Shown one piece after another: positions 7,682-16,713 of a DNA stretch of 50,318 nucleotides (positions within the stretch are counted from its first letter, which is position 1; each line of letters starts with the position of its first letter). Origin of the DNA: an uncultured Eubacteriales bacterium (GTDB lineage: Bacteria; Bacillota; Clostridia; Oscillospirales; Acutalibacteraceae); contig CAKUPP010000007.1 in NCBI GenBank assembly GCA_934675165.1, positions 1 to 50,318 on the forward strand, written 5' to 3'. The position numbers and the translations under genes were made by a program. The notes below the pieces were generated by a model that made no database searches, was not told where the DNA came from, and worked only from the letters and a program-made list of their open reading frames with translations.

Positions 7682-7942
7682 GTGAAAGAAGCACTGGAGG
7701 AACGTGCACTTAAACTAGGAGAGTATATAATTAAGCACAAAACTACAGTCCGTGGAGCAGCAAAGGAGTTTGGAGTTTCAAAATCTACTGTACATAAGGA
7801 TGTTAGTGAAAGGCTTAAGTATATAAATAAATCTTTGTATAGAGAAGTAAAAAAAATATTGGATATAAATAAAGCACAACGTCATATACGTGGTGGGTTT
7901 GCAACAAAAAACAAGTATGCCGTAATAAGAAATAATCACTGA
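7682..7942 (+). CDS. spoIIID: Sporulation transcription factor SpoIIID
   Basis: 86-residue DNA-binding protein that controls mother-cell genes during endospore formation. The helix-turn-helix block KTTVRGAAKEFGVSKSTVHK and the C-terminal basic HIRGGFATKNKY are diagnostic. Start chosen at GTG 7682: it lies 8 nt after AGGAGG and aligns the GEYI block at residues 13-16 as in Bacillus SpoIIID, while TTG 7676 would add two residues and sit too close to the site. Monocistronic, with about 225 bp of unassigned sequence before it. Its presence implies a sporulating lineage, though this window alone cannot show that sporulation works. Confidence 0.95.
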   Translation: MKEALEERALKLGEYIIKHKTTVRGAAKEFGVSKSTVHKDVSERLKYINKSLYREVKKILDINKAQRHIRGGFATKNKYAVIRNNH

Positions 7943-7996
7943 TTTTTTAAATACAAATTACTTGAATATAAAACTTTTGTGCAAATTTTAACAATA

Positions 7997-8024
7997 ATAC
8001 CGACCTTGTTTTCTAGGTCGGTAT
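7997..8024. terminator. Bidirectional hairpin between spoIIID and the minus-strand surface gene
   Basis: Perfect 10-bp arms ATACCGACCT (7997-8006) and AGGTCGGTAT (8015-8024) with an 8-nt loop, placed between convergent genes (stops at 7942 and 8048). Neither side has a long T-run, but the position suits a shared terminator. Confidence 0.6.
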
Positions 8025-8047
8025 ATTGAATTGTGTTAAAATTTGTA

Positions 8048-9124
8048 TTATTTTTTAAATATTTTGTTAATTATTTTTTTTACTTTTTTTGATTTAAAAG
8101 CAAAATATATACAACATATTATTGCGGCTGTCGCTGCAATAATAGTAATAAATTTTACTTCGTTTTTTCTTTGATTTTCAGTTGGCTCTATTTCAAAATT
8201 TTCTTCGTTTTCAAGGCAATCATCGGTTTCATCCTCAGATGTATCTAATAATTCTTCTGATTCTTCATTATTATTGTTGCCTTTGAATTTATCGAAATTT
8301 TTTGATTTTTTCTTTAATTTTTTTATAGATTTTTTATTTTTAGATTTTTTGTAACGAGTTTTTCGACTTTTTTCTGGATTATGTGCTCGTATTACCTTAA
8401 CGTGATAAACGCTTTTTTCTTTTGTTAGACAATTTCGAACCATTACAGATATATTGGTTTCTTTACCTGGGGCGCATAATTTATGTCTGTTTATAGTTAT
8501 TTTTAAATTGTCTGATTCAGGGATAGCGTCGAGTTTTATATCTTTAACATTGCAAGGGACATAAATGGTGTAGTCAAAACTATTGGAATTAAAATTGGGT
8601 GACAGTGAACCTGTGGAGGGCAGTAAACTTTTTAACTTGCAGTTGTTTGAATTTTTTGAAAATTCCAAAATTACTGTTTTTGTGCTTTTTTCTACGATTC
8701 CTTTGGAATTTATATTTTTTGCTGTCCAGTTAATGTTTGACGAAGTGTTTTTCGGCTTTTGTTTTACTTTAAATTTTAGTTCAAATGAACATTCAGACAT
8801 TAAAGAGGTTTCTTTTCTTTTAAAAGGGTTGTATAATATATCTATGGTACCGGGTCCTTTTTTTATTTTAAACTTTTTTCTATCAAATGAATTTTTGCAT
8901 ATCAATTTTTCAAAAATAAGGTCGTTGTTGTTATAGTTTATATTATATTCTAGCGGAATATTTGAATTTGAATATTCAAAATTTTCTTCTGGTATTGAAA
9001 CGTAAATTTTTTCACCCGGTGAATATATTTCAGAAGCGAGAACATAAATATTATTTTCGCTTAAAAAACCTAATATTGAAAATGTAAGAATACAGCATAT
9101 GATTTTAATTTTTTTAAAATTCAT
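8048..9124 (-). CDS. Membrane-anchored surface protein with cohesin-like and cadherin-like beta-sandwich domains
   Basis: 358 residues. A signal peptide at 1-30 is followed by an N-terminal beta region of cohesin-like pattern (SPGEKIYVSI ... WTAKN). Residues about 168-247 resemble the cadherin-like beta-sandwich domain common in Clostridia (SLSPNFNSNSFDYTIYVP ... YHVKVIRAH). A Lys-rich then Glu/Asp-rich linker leads to a C-terminal transmembrane helix (FITIIAATAAIICCIYFAF) and a basic tail, so the domains would face outside, anchored at the C-terminus. No sortase motif. Isolated gene, divergent from mscS with about 50 bp between starts. Function unknown; adhesion or wall interaction is plausible. 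Confidence 0.6.
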   Translation of the reverse strand: MNFKKIKIICCILTFSILGFLSENNIYVLASEIYSPGEKIYVSIPEENFEYSNSNIPLEYNINYNNNDLIFEKLICKNSFDRKKFKIKKGPGTIDILYNPFKRKETSLMSECSFELKFKVKQKPKNTSSNINWTAKNINSKGIVEKSTKTVILEFSKNSNNCKLKSLLPSTGSLSPNFNSNSFDYTIYVPCNVKDIKLDAIPESDNLKITINRHKLCAPGKETNISVMVRNCLTKEKSVYHVKVIRAHNPEKSRKTRYKKSKNKKSIKKLKKKSKNFDKFKGNNNNEESEELLDTSEDETDDCLENEENFEIEPTENQRKNEVKFITIIAATAAIICCIYFAFKSKKVKKIINKIFKK

Positions 9125-9176
9125 GATTGTTTATCCTCTTTTTAGTAAAAATGTGATTTTAGCGAGGTGTAATTAG

Positions 9177-9962
9177 ATGGAATGGATAATAGATCAGTTT
9201 AGTGGTTACAGATCTTGGTTAGAAAAAATTGGAGTAAAGTTGTGTGAGTCTGTACTCATTTTAATTATAGGGTGGTGGCTTGTAAATGTTTTGTCAAAAG
9301 CAGTGATAGTTTTTTTTAGAAAAACATGTTCAGATAATAACATTGCTTCATTCACAGGTTCATTTTTAAAATTTTTTTTAAGAATTGTACTTTTAGTTAG
9401 TGCATTGGGGCATATTGGAATGGATATAAGGTCATTTGTTGCAGCGATAGGTGCGTCATTTGTAGCTGTTGGACTTTCACTTAAGGACAGCGTGGCAAAT
9501 GTGGTTAGTGGAATAATTCTTGTAATCACCAAACCTATTCACATAGGAGATTACATAGAGTTTGATAATGTTGTTGGTACAGTTGTTAGAATTGATATGT
9601 TTTATACTACCATTCAAACTTCTGAAAAAGACAAGATAGTAATAATTCCCAACTCTAAGTTAATTTCAAACAACATAACTCGAAAAAGTGATTTTAACAT
9701 TACCACAGTAGAAAGTAATTTAAAAACGGAATTTAATGATAATTACGACGAATGGAAAAAATTTTTTGAAAAAGAATTTTTGTTAAATAAAAATATTTTG
9801 CAAGTGCCCGAGCCTGTGATTTTAATTTCGGTTACAAATGAAAATTCACTTGAAATAAAAGTGACTGCATGGTGCCATACACATAAAAAAGGTGACGTTA
9901 AACGCGACATGTTACGTATTTTTGACAAATTGCGCAAAAAGTATAAGTTAACTACGCGATAG
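9177..9962 (+). CDS. mscS: Small-conductance mechanosensitive channel, MscS family
   Basis: 261 residues, the size of E. coli MscS. Three N-terminal helices, the third being the Gly/Ala-rich pore helix (AAIGASFVAVGLSLKDSVAN), followed by the beta domain (GDYIEFDNVVGTVVRIDMFYTTIQT, VIIPNSKLISNNI) and a mixed C-terminal domain. It releases osmolytes on membrane tension. ATG 9177 follows GAGGTG. Stands alone, divergent from the surface protein gene. Confidence 0.93.
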   Translation: MEWIIDQFSGYRSWLEKIGVKLCESVLILIIGWWLVNVLSKAVIVFFRKTCSDNNIASFTGSFLKFFLRIVLLVSALGHIGMDIRSFVAAIGASFVAVGLSLKDSVANVVSGIILVITKPIHIGDYIEFDNVVGTVVRIDMFYTTIQTSEKDKIVIIPNSKLISNNITRKSDFNITTVESNLKTEFNDNYDEWKKFFEKEFLLNKNILQVPEPVILISVTNENSLEIKVTAWCHTHKKGDVKRDMLRIFDKLRKKYKLTTR

Positions 9963-10013
9963 TGTGATTATAACGCTTGTTTAAAATAAAATCAATTGTG
10001 AGGAGGAGCTTTT

Positions 10014-10565
10014 GTGAATGATACTTTTTCTGCTGGTGTTGCTCCCGGCGGCCTTAGGGATATGCAAGAAATAAAAATTTTAATTTGTTATATTTTTGAT
10101 AAAATAAATAAACCGTTAAAAAAATCTGACGTAATTGAAATATTGCAAAATTATGGTTTGGCAAATTATTTTGATATAAGTCAAGCTTTTGCACAGATGG
10201 TTCGAAATGGCAATATTTCTGTGTGTGAGGAAGATGACAATTATTATATTTCTACTTCGAGAGGTAAAATGATTTCCAATGAACTTAATTCTTCTTTACC
10301 GTTTACCGTTAAGGAAAAAGCTCTTAAGGGAATTAATTTGTATTTGCAGAGACAGAAAAATGAAAGAGAAAATGCGGTTGTTATCAAGAAAACCGATTTT
10401 GGGTACAATGTTTGTTGCAATGTTTCTGGTGGAGATTTTAATATGTTAGAAATGATTGTGTATGCTCCGGATATGAGTACAGCGTCAATTATTAAAAATA
10501 ATTTTTATCGTAAAATTGATGAAGTTTATAAAACGATGTTAAGTATGCTTACTCAAGAAGAGTGA
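10014..10565 (+). CDS. DUF4364 family protein
   Basis: 183 residues; GTG 10014 follows GAGGAGG. The pattern EIKILICYIFDKINKPLKKSDVIEIL ... GNISVCEEDDNYYISTSRGK is that of the clostridial DUF4364 family: an N-terminal winged-helix-like segment, then a small alpha/beta domain. Function is not known to me; a regulatory role is suggested by the winged-helix pattern only. No signal peptide or membrane helix. Not tightly linked to either neighbour. Confidence 0.75.
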   Translation: MNDTFSAGVAPGGLRDMQEIKILICYIFDKINKPLKKSDVIEILQNYGLANYFDISQAFAQMVRNGNISVCEEDDNYYISTSRGKMISNELNSSLPFTVKEKALKGINLYLQRQKNERENAVVIKKTDFGYNVCCNVSGGDFNMLEMIVYAPDMSTASIIKNNFYRKIDEVYKTMLSMLTQEE

Positions 10566-10705
10566 CATTGAGTTTTTAAAATTTTTGGTTGTATTAAGAA
10601 ATTACATGAAAATGTGTTTGCATTAAGAGAATTGATACTGAATATATAAAAGTATTTTTTGTGGTGTATTTCTTATGATTTTAGTAATAGAGAGGTGCCA
10701 TAATC

Positions 10706-10733
10706 TTGACATTAACTGGGTTTAATGTATAAT
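10706..10733 (+). promoter_or_regulatory. Sigma-A-type promoter before rlmN
   Basis: TTGACA (10706-10711), 16-bp spacer, TATAAT (10728-10733). Both boxes are perfect consensus. It would give a leader of about 40 nt before the rlmN start and drive rlmN, the phosphatase and the kinase. Confidence 0.8.
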
Positions 10734-10744
10734 GATATGGAGGA

Positions 10745-10777
10745 CGTTTCTTATTTGAAACGGAGGTGCCAATCCGT
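10745..10777 (+). promoter_or_regulatory. Mutually exclusive small hairpins in the rlmN leader
   Basis: CGTTTC (10745-10750) pairs with GAAACG (10757-10762). Alternatively ACGGA (10760-10764) pairs with TCCGT (10773-10777), which would cover the GGAGG ribosome binding site (10762-10766). The two share ACG and cannot both form. Stems are only 5-6 bp, so this is a suggestion. Confidence 0.3.
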
Positions 10778-10779
10778 AA

Positions 10780-11820
10780 ATGAACAAAAAAGATATAAAG
10801 TCTATGGATTATAGAGAAATAGTTGATGATTTTAATAAATTTTCTTTAGAAAAATATAGAGCACGGCAGGTTTACCAGTGGCTTGTTAAGGGCGTAGGTG
10901 CATTTGAAGATATGACCAACGTTTCAGCAAAAGTTCGAAAGATTTTGAGTGAAAATTATTTTATACCTAGGATAGAAATAAAAAATCGGCAAATTTCTTC
11001 AGATGGAACGGTAAAATATCTTTTTGCTTTTCATGATGGAGAGCTTGTGGAATCTGTGCTAATGAAGTACAAACATGGATATAGTGTTTGTTTGTCTACT
11101 CAGGCAGGATGCAAAATGGGATGCTTGTTTTGTGCTACGGGTAGAAATGGATTTAAGCGAAATTTATATCCTTCTGAAATAATTTCTCAGATACAAAAAA
11201 TCCAAGAAGATATGAACTTAAAGGTGTCAAATATTGTTTTGATGGGCATGGGGGAACCACTTGATAATTATGAAAATGTAATAAAATTTTTAAACCTTGT
11301 TTCCTCACCCGATAATTTGAATATTGGAATGAGGCATATTTCTCTTTCTACGTGTGGTTTAGTTGATAAGATTTATGATTTAGCACAAAAAAAGTTGCAA
11401 CTTACATTATCGATATCTCTTCACGCAGCGAATGATGTTTTGCGAAATAGATTAATGAAAATCAATAATAAGTGGAATGTTTCAGATTTAATTTTAGCTT
11501 GTAAATATTATACAAAGCAAACTGGACGCCGTATATCGTTTGAGTATGCAATGATTAATAATTTAAATGATACACCGCAGTGTGCTGAAGAACTTGCAAG
11601 TTTACTTAAAGGCATGCTTTGCCATGTTAATTTGATTCCTCTTAATGATTCAGGTGAACAATTTGTAAAGAGCAGTTCTAAAGTGAACATTTATAGATTT
11701 AAAAATATTTTGGAAAATAAAGGGGTCAATGTAACTGTTCGCAGAACTCTTGGAAAAGATATAGAAGCGGCATGTGGTCAGCTTAAAGGCAAGTATAAAA
11801 AGGAGAGGGTGAATGCATGA
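10780..11820 (+). CDS. rlmN: Dual-specificity 23S rRNA/tRNA adenine-C2 methyltransferase
   Basis: 346 residues. Radical SAM enzyme that methylates A2503 of 23S rRNA and A37 of some tRNAs. The CKMGCLFC cluster motif lies near residue 111, GMGEPLDNY follows, and the C-terminal AACGQL block holds the cysteine that carries the methyl group. RNA-binding N-terminal domain present (YRARQVYQWL). Its last codons overlap the phosphatase start by 4 bp (ATGA), the usual rlmN-stp-prkC operon order of Firmicutes. Confidence 0.97.
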   Translation: MNKKDIKSMDYREIVDDFNKFSLEKYRARQVYQWLVKGVGAFEDMTNVSAKVRKILSENYFIPRIEIKNRQISSDGTVKYLFAFHDGELVESVLMKYKHGYSVCLSTQAGCKMGCLFCATGRNGFKRNLYPSEIISQIQKIQEDMNLKVSNIVLMGMGEPLDNYENVIKFLNLVSSPDNLNIGMRHISLSTCGLVDKIYDLAQKKLQLTLSISLHAANDVLRNRLMKINNKWNVSDLILACKYYTKQTGRRISFEYAMINNLNDTPQCAEELASLLKGMLCHVNLIPLNDSGEQFVKSSSKVNIYRFKNILENKGVNVTVRRTLGKDIEAACGQLKGKYKKERVNA

Positions 11821-12548
11821 GAGTATGCAGCAAAACTGATATAGGAAGAATTAGATCAACTAATCAGGATGCAGTTAAATCTGGAATGATATCAGATGAG
11901 TTGGTATGGTCGGTTGTGTGTGATGGTATGGGTGGTGTTCATGGCGGAGACGTTGCGAGTGAAATGGCTGTGTTGACAATTTCTTCAGTTTTAAGTGAGA
12001 GTTTGAGCGAAATGAAAACAGACGAAGAGATAAAGGATGTTATGCTTAAGTCTGTTTTTGATGCTAATGGTGCCATTTATATGAAATCTAGGAAAGATAA
12101 AAATTTAAGAAATATGGGCACAACAGTAGTTGTATGTGTGCTCAGCGGGCAAGAACTTTATGTGGTTCATGTTGGTGATAGTAGAGCGTATGTTGTTAAA
12201 GAAAAAGAGATACAGCAAGTAACTACTGATCACTCTATTGTTCAAAGTATGCTTGATAATGGAGAAATATCTGAAATTGAAGCTAAAAATCATCCTCAGA
12301 AAAATATAATTACTAGAGCGTTAGGTGTAGATAGTCAAGTGGAACCTGACTATTTTCACACCAAAATTGATCAGGAAGATCTGGTACTTTTATGTACAGA
12401 TGGTCTTACAAATTGTGTTGAAGATTCTGAAATATATGACGTTTGTAAAAACAATCCGTTTAAATTTATACCGGAAGCTCTTGTAAAAATTAGCAATAAT
12501 CATGGTGGAAATGATAACATAACAGTATCAGTTATAGCTTGTGATTAA
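11817..12548 (+). CDS. prpC: PP2C-type Ser/Thr phosphatase
   Basis: 243 residues. All metal-binding PP2C motifs are visible: RSTNQDAV, VCDGMGGVHGGDVAS, MGTTVVV, VGDSRAYV, LCTDGLTNCV and GGNDNITV. It removes phosphate from the targets of the neighbouring PASTA kinase and from the kinase itself. Starts inside the rlmN stop and ends 29 bp before the kinase start, so the three are cotranscribed. Confidence 0.95.
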   Translation: MRVCSKTDIGRIRSTNQDAVKSGMISDELVWSVVCDGMGGVHGGDVASEMAVLTISSVLSESLSEMKTDEEIKDVMLKSVFDANGAIYMKSRKDKNLRNMGTTVVVCVLSGQELYVVHVGDSRAYVVKEKEIQQVTTDHSIVQSMLDNGEISEIEAKNHPQKNIITRALGVDSQVEPDYFHTKIDQEDLVLLCTDGLTNCVEDSEIYDVCKNNPFKFIPEALVKISNNHGGNDNITVSVIACD

Positions 12549-12577
12549 CTTAATTTTTTGAGATGGGAGAGAAGAAA

Positions 12578-14578
12578 TTGGATAAGTATACAGGCAAAAG
12601 ATTGGATGCCAGATATGAAATTCAAGAACTCATCGGTGTGGGTGGAATGGCTGTTGTTTACCGTGCTTATGATGTAATTGAAGATAGAGTTGTAGCAATA
12701 AAAATTTTAAAAGATGAATTTTTGGGTAATAAAGAATTTATCAGAAGGTTTAAAAATGAATCAAAGGCTATAGCTGTTTTGTCGCACCCGAATATCGTAA
12801 AAGTTTATGATGTAAGTTTTGGCACTAAGATACAATATATAGTTATGGAGTATATTAGCGGTACAACTCTAAAAGAATATATTTCTCAGCAAAAAGTTGT
12901 AAATTGGCAGGATGCAGTTTATTTTGCTCGCCAGATATTATCTGCACTTGAACACGCACATAATAAAGGTGTGGTTCATAGGGATATTAAACCGCAGAAT
13001 ATAATGCTGCTTAAGGATGGTACAATAAAGGTTACTGACTTTGGTATTGCAAGATTTTCAAGTAACGAAACTCAAACGATGACCGATCGGGCTATAGGTT
13101 CGGTGCACTATATATCTCCTGAACAAGCTCGCGGAAGTTTGATTGATGAAAAAGCAGACTTATATTCATTGGGTGTTATGCTATATGAGATGACAACTGG
13201 AAAACTTCCATTTGAAGCTGATAATGCTGTTTCAGTTGCTATCATGCAGATGCAAGCAAAGGCTAAAGATCCAAGAAAAATAAATCCAGAAATTCCCATT
13301 GGTTTGGAACAGATTATTATCCATTCAATGGAAAAAGAGCCTATGAATAGATATAGTTCAGCAAAAGAAATGTTAGTAGATATGGAAAGACTGCAAGAAA
13401 ATCCTAGCGTGACGTTTGCATACAAGCATATTGCAGATGATAATCCTACGAAATATGTGGATGGTACAGATAAGTTTTTTAAAAGTAAAAATAGCTATGG
13501 TGATGGCTATAATTCAAAAAGTGAAGGTGAGAAAGAAAAAGAAGAAAAAAACAAGTCTAAGTCAAAAGTAATTGCTGGTGGTATTGCGGCTGCCGTAGCT
13601 TTTTTTGCACTCATATTTGTTTTGGTTACTTCTTTTGGATCATGTGGCAATAGCTTTGCAAGGGATGTGGATGTTCCGCAATTCATAGGTTTGAAACTTT
13701 CTGAAGTTCAAAATAATCCTGAATATAAATTTGTTTGGAAGATAGAGTCTGTTTACGATTCAAATAAGCCAGAAGGAATAATACTTGATCAAGACCCTTT
13801 GCCAGGCTCAAAAAAAGTTAAAGAAAATTCAGTTATAATTCTTAAAGTCAATAGTTCAGGAGTATTAGTTACTGTACCATCTGTAAAAGGACTTACTGAA
13901 GAAATTGCCAAATCTAAAATTTCCAATGCTGGGCTTAGGCCAGAAGTTTTGATGATAATGGATAAAAATGTGGCTGAAGGGATTGTCTGTAATGTTGATC
14001 CTCAAGAAGGGGCCAAAGTTGCTTCAGATTCAACTGTTAAAATTTACGTAAGTAAAGGTGCTTCAGAAGAAAAAGTTACTGTTCCAGATGTTTTGAATAA
14101 ATCTTTGAGTGTAGCAAAAAATGAAATAGTGGCAGCAGGATTAAAAATTTCAGATAGTATTGGTAGTGAAGATAGTGATAGACCTAAAGATACAGTTATA
14201 ACCACAGATCCATTACCTGGTGTTATGGTGCAAAAAGATTCTGTGGTAAAGATAACAGTTAGTTCCGGAATTAAACGTGAGAAAAATGTGGAAATATCTG
14301 TTGATTTACCACTGCGTGTTAATCATGAAGTTACACTCACGTATTATATTAATGGTGTTTTAGAAGAAACAAAGAGAATAATTCCGGCATATAGTGGACA
14401 TTATAATATAAATTTAAAGGGTACTGGTGGAAAGAAAACTGTAAATGTAAATTTGGATGGTTCCAAGTATAGGACATATGAAGTGGATTTTGATGCAACT
14501 CAAAATCAGGTAAAAAAGGTTGAATCAAGGGAATATGATGATAAAACTGTGGATGAATCAGAAAAATATTTAGATTGA
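12578..14578 (+). CDS. prkC: PASTA-domain Ser/Thr protein kinase
   Basis: 666 residues from TTG 12578, which lies 6 nt after GGGAGAG; ATG 12563 is in frame but has no site in front of it. Cytosolic kinase domain: GVGGMAVVYRAY P-loop, K42, HRDIKPQN with D136, DFG with D154 and SPEQARG. Basic linker, then one transmembrane helix near 331-353 and three extracellular PASTA repeats (about 365-430, 433-498, 500-566), each ending in a KVNSSG/YVSKG/TVSSG-like strand, plus a C-terminal beta domain of about 90 residues. PASTA repeats bind muropeptides, linking wall state to signalling and, in Bacillus, to spore germination. The gene after it is murA, not the rsgA GTPase often found there. Confidence 0.95.
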   Translation: MDKYTGKRLDARYEIQELIGVGGMAVVYRAYDVIEDRVVAIKILKDEFLGNKEFIRRFKNESKAIAVLSHPNIVKVYDVSFGTKIQYIVMEYISGTTLKEYISQQKVVNWQDAVYFARQILSALEHAHNKGVVHRDIKPQNIMLLKDGTIKVTDFGIARFSSNETQTMTDRAIGSVHYISPEQARGSLIDEKADLYSLGVMLYEMTTGKLPFEADNAVSVAIMQMQAKAKDPRKINPEIPIGLEQIIIHSMEKEPMNRYSSAKEMLVDMERLQENPSVTFAYKHIADDNPTKYVDGTDKFFKSKNSYGDGYNSKSEGEKEKEEKNKSKSKVIAGGIAAAVAFFALIFVLVTSFGSCGNSFARDVDVPQFIGLKLSEVQNNPEYKFVWKIESVYDSNKPEGIILDQDPLPGSKKVKENSVIILKVNSSGVLVTVPSVKGLTEEIAKSKISNAGLRPEVLMIMDKNVAEGIVCNVDPQEGAKVASDSTVKIYVSKGASEEKVTVPDVLNKSLSVAKNEIVAAGLKISDSIGSEDSDRPKDTVITTDPLPGVMVQKDSVVKITVSSGIKREKNVEISVDLPLRVNHEVTLTYYINGVLEETKRIIPAYSGHYNINLKGTGGKKTVNVNLDGSKYRTYEVDFDATQNQVKKVESREYDDKTVDESEKYLD

Positions 14579-14606
14579 TAATAAGTTAAAGAAGAGGTGT
14601 GAAGCT

Positions 14607-15893
14607 TTGGATAAGTTAGTAATATCCGGGGGTAATAGATTAAAAGGGAGAGTAATAATAAGTGGAGCAAAAAATGCGGCGGTGGCTATATTGCCAGCCG
14701 TAATTCTTTCAGATGGAATATGCAGGATTGAAAATATTCCTAATATAAGAGACATTAACCTTATGTGTAGAGTTTTAAGTGACATGGGTGCAGTTGTTAG
14801 AATGATAAATAAAAATACTGTTGAAATTGATCCAACGAAGATAGTTTCATCTGTTGCTCCATTTGAATTAATGAGAAGCATGAGGGCATCAAGTTATTTG
14901 TTGGGAGCCCTTTTGGGCAAATTTTCTAAGGCACATGTTTGTTTGCCGGGTGGATGTGATTTTGGCGTTAGGCCGATTGATCAACATCTGAAAGGGTTTG
15001 CTGCGCTAGGCGCTACTTATAATATTGATTCTGGAATTGTTAATGTCGAGTGTGAAAAATTAATAGGTACTCACATTTATCTTGATGTTGTGTCAGTTGG
15101 TGCAACAGTTAACATAATGCTTGCTGCGGTAAAATCAGAAGGAGTTACTGTTATCGAAAATGCTGCAAAAGAACCTCATATAGTTGATCTTGCTAATTTC
15201 CTTAATCGCATGGGAGCAGACATATTTGGTGCAGGTACAGATGTAATAAAAATAAAAGGGGTAAAAAAATTAAATGGAGTTAGTTACTCAATAATACCTG
15301 ATCAAATTGAGGCAGGAACGTATATGGCTGCAACAGCTGCAACAGGGGGAGATGTTATTGTTGAAAACGTTATCCCAAAACATTTGGAATCTATTACAGC
15401 AAAGCTTGAAGAAATGGGAGTTACTGTGGAAGAATCTGATGAATCTGTTAGGGTGTATTGTAATGGTCCTGTGAGAAGATGTAATGTAAAAACTATGCCA
15501 CATCCTGGATTCCCTACTGACATGCAACCTCAAATAACTGCGTTACTTTCAGTTGCTAAAGGTACGAGCATGATAAATGAAGCCGTTTGGGATAACAGGT
15601 TTAGATATGTTGAAGAATTACGTAGAATGGGTGCACAAATTTCAGTAGATGGTAGACTTGCGGTTGTGGAAGGTGTAGATAAACTTACCGGTACAAATGT
15701 AAAAGCTACAGATTTACGAGCTGGTGCAGCATTGGTTATTGCCGGTCTTGCTGCAAGTGGAAAAACTGTAATAGAAGAGATACAGCATATTGAAAGAGGT
15801 TATGAAAATATTGTAGAAAAATTCTCTAGTCTTGGTGCGGATATAAAAAGAATTTCTTCTGAGGATTCTTCTATGCATGTTTCCGGAATATAA
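14607..15893 (+). CDS. murA: UDP-N-acetylglucosamine 1-carboxyvinyltransferase, copy 1
   Basis: 428 residues; first step of peptidoglycan precursor synthesis, transferring enolpyruvate from PEP to UDP-GlcNAc. K22-N23 (SGAKNAAVAILPA) and the fosfomycin-binding catalytic C117 in LPGGCDFGVRPIDQHL are present, as is the C-terminal ATDLRAGAALVIAGLAA block. TTG 14607 follows AGAGGTG. It lies 28 bp after the PASTA kinase, so a wall-sensing kinase and a wall-synthesis enzyme are adjacent and probably cotranscribed. A second, distinct copy is at 20018. Confidence 0.96.
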   Translation: MDKLVISGGNRLKGRVIISGAKNAAVAILPAVILSDGICRIENIPNIRDINLMCRVLSDMGAVVRMINKNTVEIDPTKIVSSVAPFELMRSMRASSYLLGALLGKFSKAHVCLPGGCDFGVRPIDQHLKGFAALGATYNIDSGIVNVECEKLIGTHIYLDVVSVGATVNIMLAAVKSEGVTVIENAAKEPHIVDLANFLNRMGADIFGAGTDVIKIKGVKKLNGVSYSIIPDQIEAGTYMAATAATGGDVIVENVIPKHLESITAKLEEMGVTVEESDESVRVYCNGPVRRCNVKTMPHPGFPTDMQPQITALLSVAKGTSMINEAVWDNRFRYVEELRRMGAQISVDGRLAVVEGVDKLTGTNVKATDLRAGAALVIAGLAASGKTVIEEIQHIERGYENIVEKFSSLGADIKRISSEDSSMHVSGI

Positions 15894-15921
15894 AAAATTT
15901 TAAGGTTGGGTGAAACAATAG

Positions 15922-16713
15922 GTGATGAACATTTATCCGTTGTTTAGTGGAAGTAGCGGAAACAGTACGTACGTGGAATTTTCTAAAGGTAGAGGCTTTT
16001 TAGTAGATGCCGGAAAAAGTGCAAAGCAAATAGAAAAACATTTAAAAATTTGTGGTGTGGAACCGCAATCAGTTGAGTCAATTTTTGTTACTCATGAACA
16101 TTTAGATCATGTTTCCGGGTTGAAAGTATTTGCTTCTAGGTACAACATAAAGGTTTATGGATCTAGAGGAACGGTAGAAGCTTTAAAAGCAAAAGGTATA
16201 GTAGGAAATTTTGATTTTGAGGTAATTGATAAAGAAGTAGATACAGGTTATATTGGTGTGAATACTTTTAAAATTTCTCATGATTGTAGTGAAGGTACTG
16301 GATATGTGTTTTCAAATTCAGTTGGAGAAAAGTTTGCAGTGTGTACTGATTTGGGATATGTGTCCGATGAAGTTAAGCTAGCTATTTCGGGTTGTGAAGT
16401 TTTAATGCTTGAATCTAATCATGATGTTAAAATGGTAGAAAACGGTCCTTATCCGTATTACCTAAAAAAACGAATTCTTTCAAATAGGGGACATCTTTCC
16501 AATGAAACATGTGCACAGCTATTACCATATCTAGTTAATAAAGGGACAAAAAAGATTTTGCTGTCTCATTTAAGTTCTAACAATAATATACCGGAGCTTG
16601 CTATTCAAACTTCGATTTGTGAACTTGGTAAACACGAGATTAGGAATAATAGAGATGTTTTTCTTGATGTAGCGCCCAAGTTAAATGAAAGTGGTGTACA
16701 GGTAAACATCTAA
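15922..16713 (+). CDS. walJ: MBL-fold metallohydrolase WalJ/YycJ
   Basis: 263 residues. Metallo-beta-lactamase fold: SGSSGNSTYVE N-terminus, THEHLDHVSG metal motif, later HDCSEGTGY, CTDLGYV and SHLSSNNN. Matches the YycJ/WalJ group, a predicted 5'-3' DNA exonuclease linked in Firmicutes to coordination of wall synthesis and cell division; here it follows murA instead of the walRK genes. GTG 15922 is 8 nt after GGGTGA; ATG 15925 is the alternative. Its 3' end overlaps the convergent membrane gene by 4 bp. Confidence 0.9.
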   Translation: MMNIYPLFSGSSGNSTYVEFSKGRGFLVDAGKSAKQIEKHLKICGVEPQSVESIFVTHEHLDHVSGLKVFASRYNIKVYGSRGTVEALKAKGIVGNFDFEVIDKEVDTGYIGVNTFKISHDCSEGTGYVFSNSVGEKFAVCTDLGYVSDEVKLAISGCEVLMLESNHDVKMVENGPYPYYLKKRILSNRGHLSNETCAQLLPYLVNKGTKKILLSHLSSNNNIPELAIQTSICELGKHEIRNNRDVFLDVAPKLNESGVQVNI

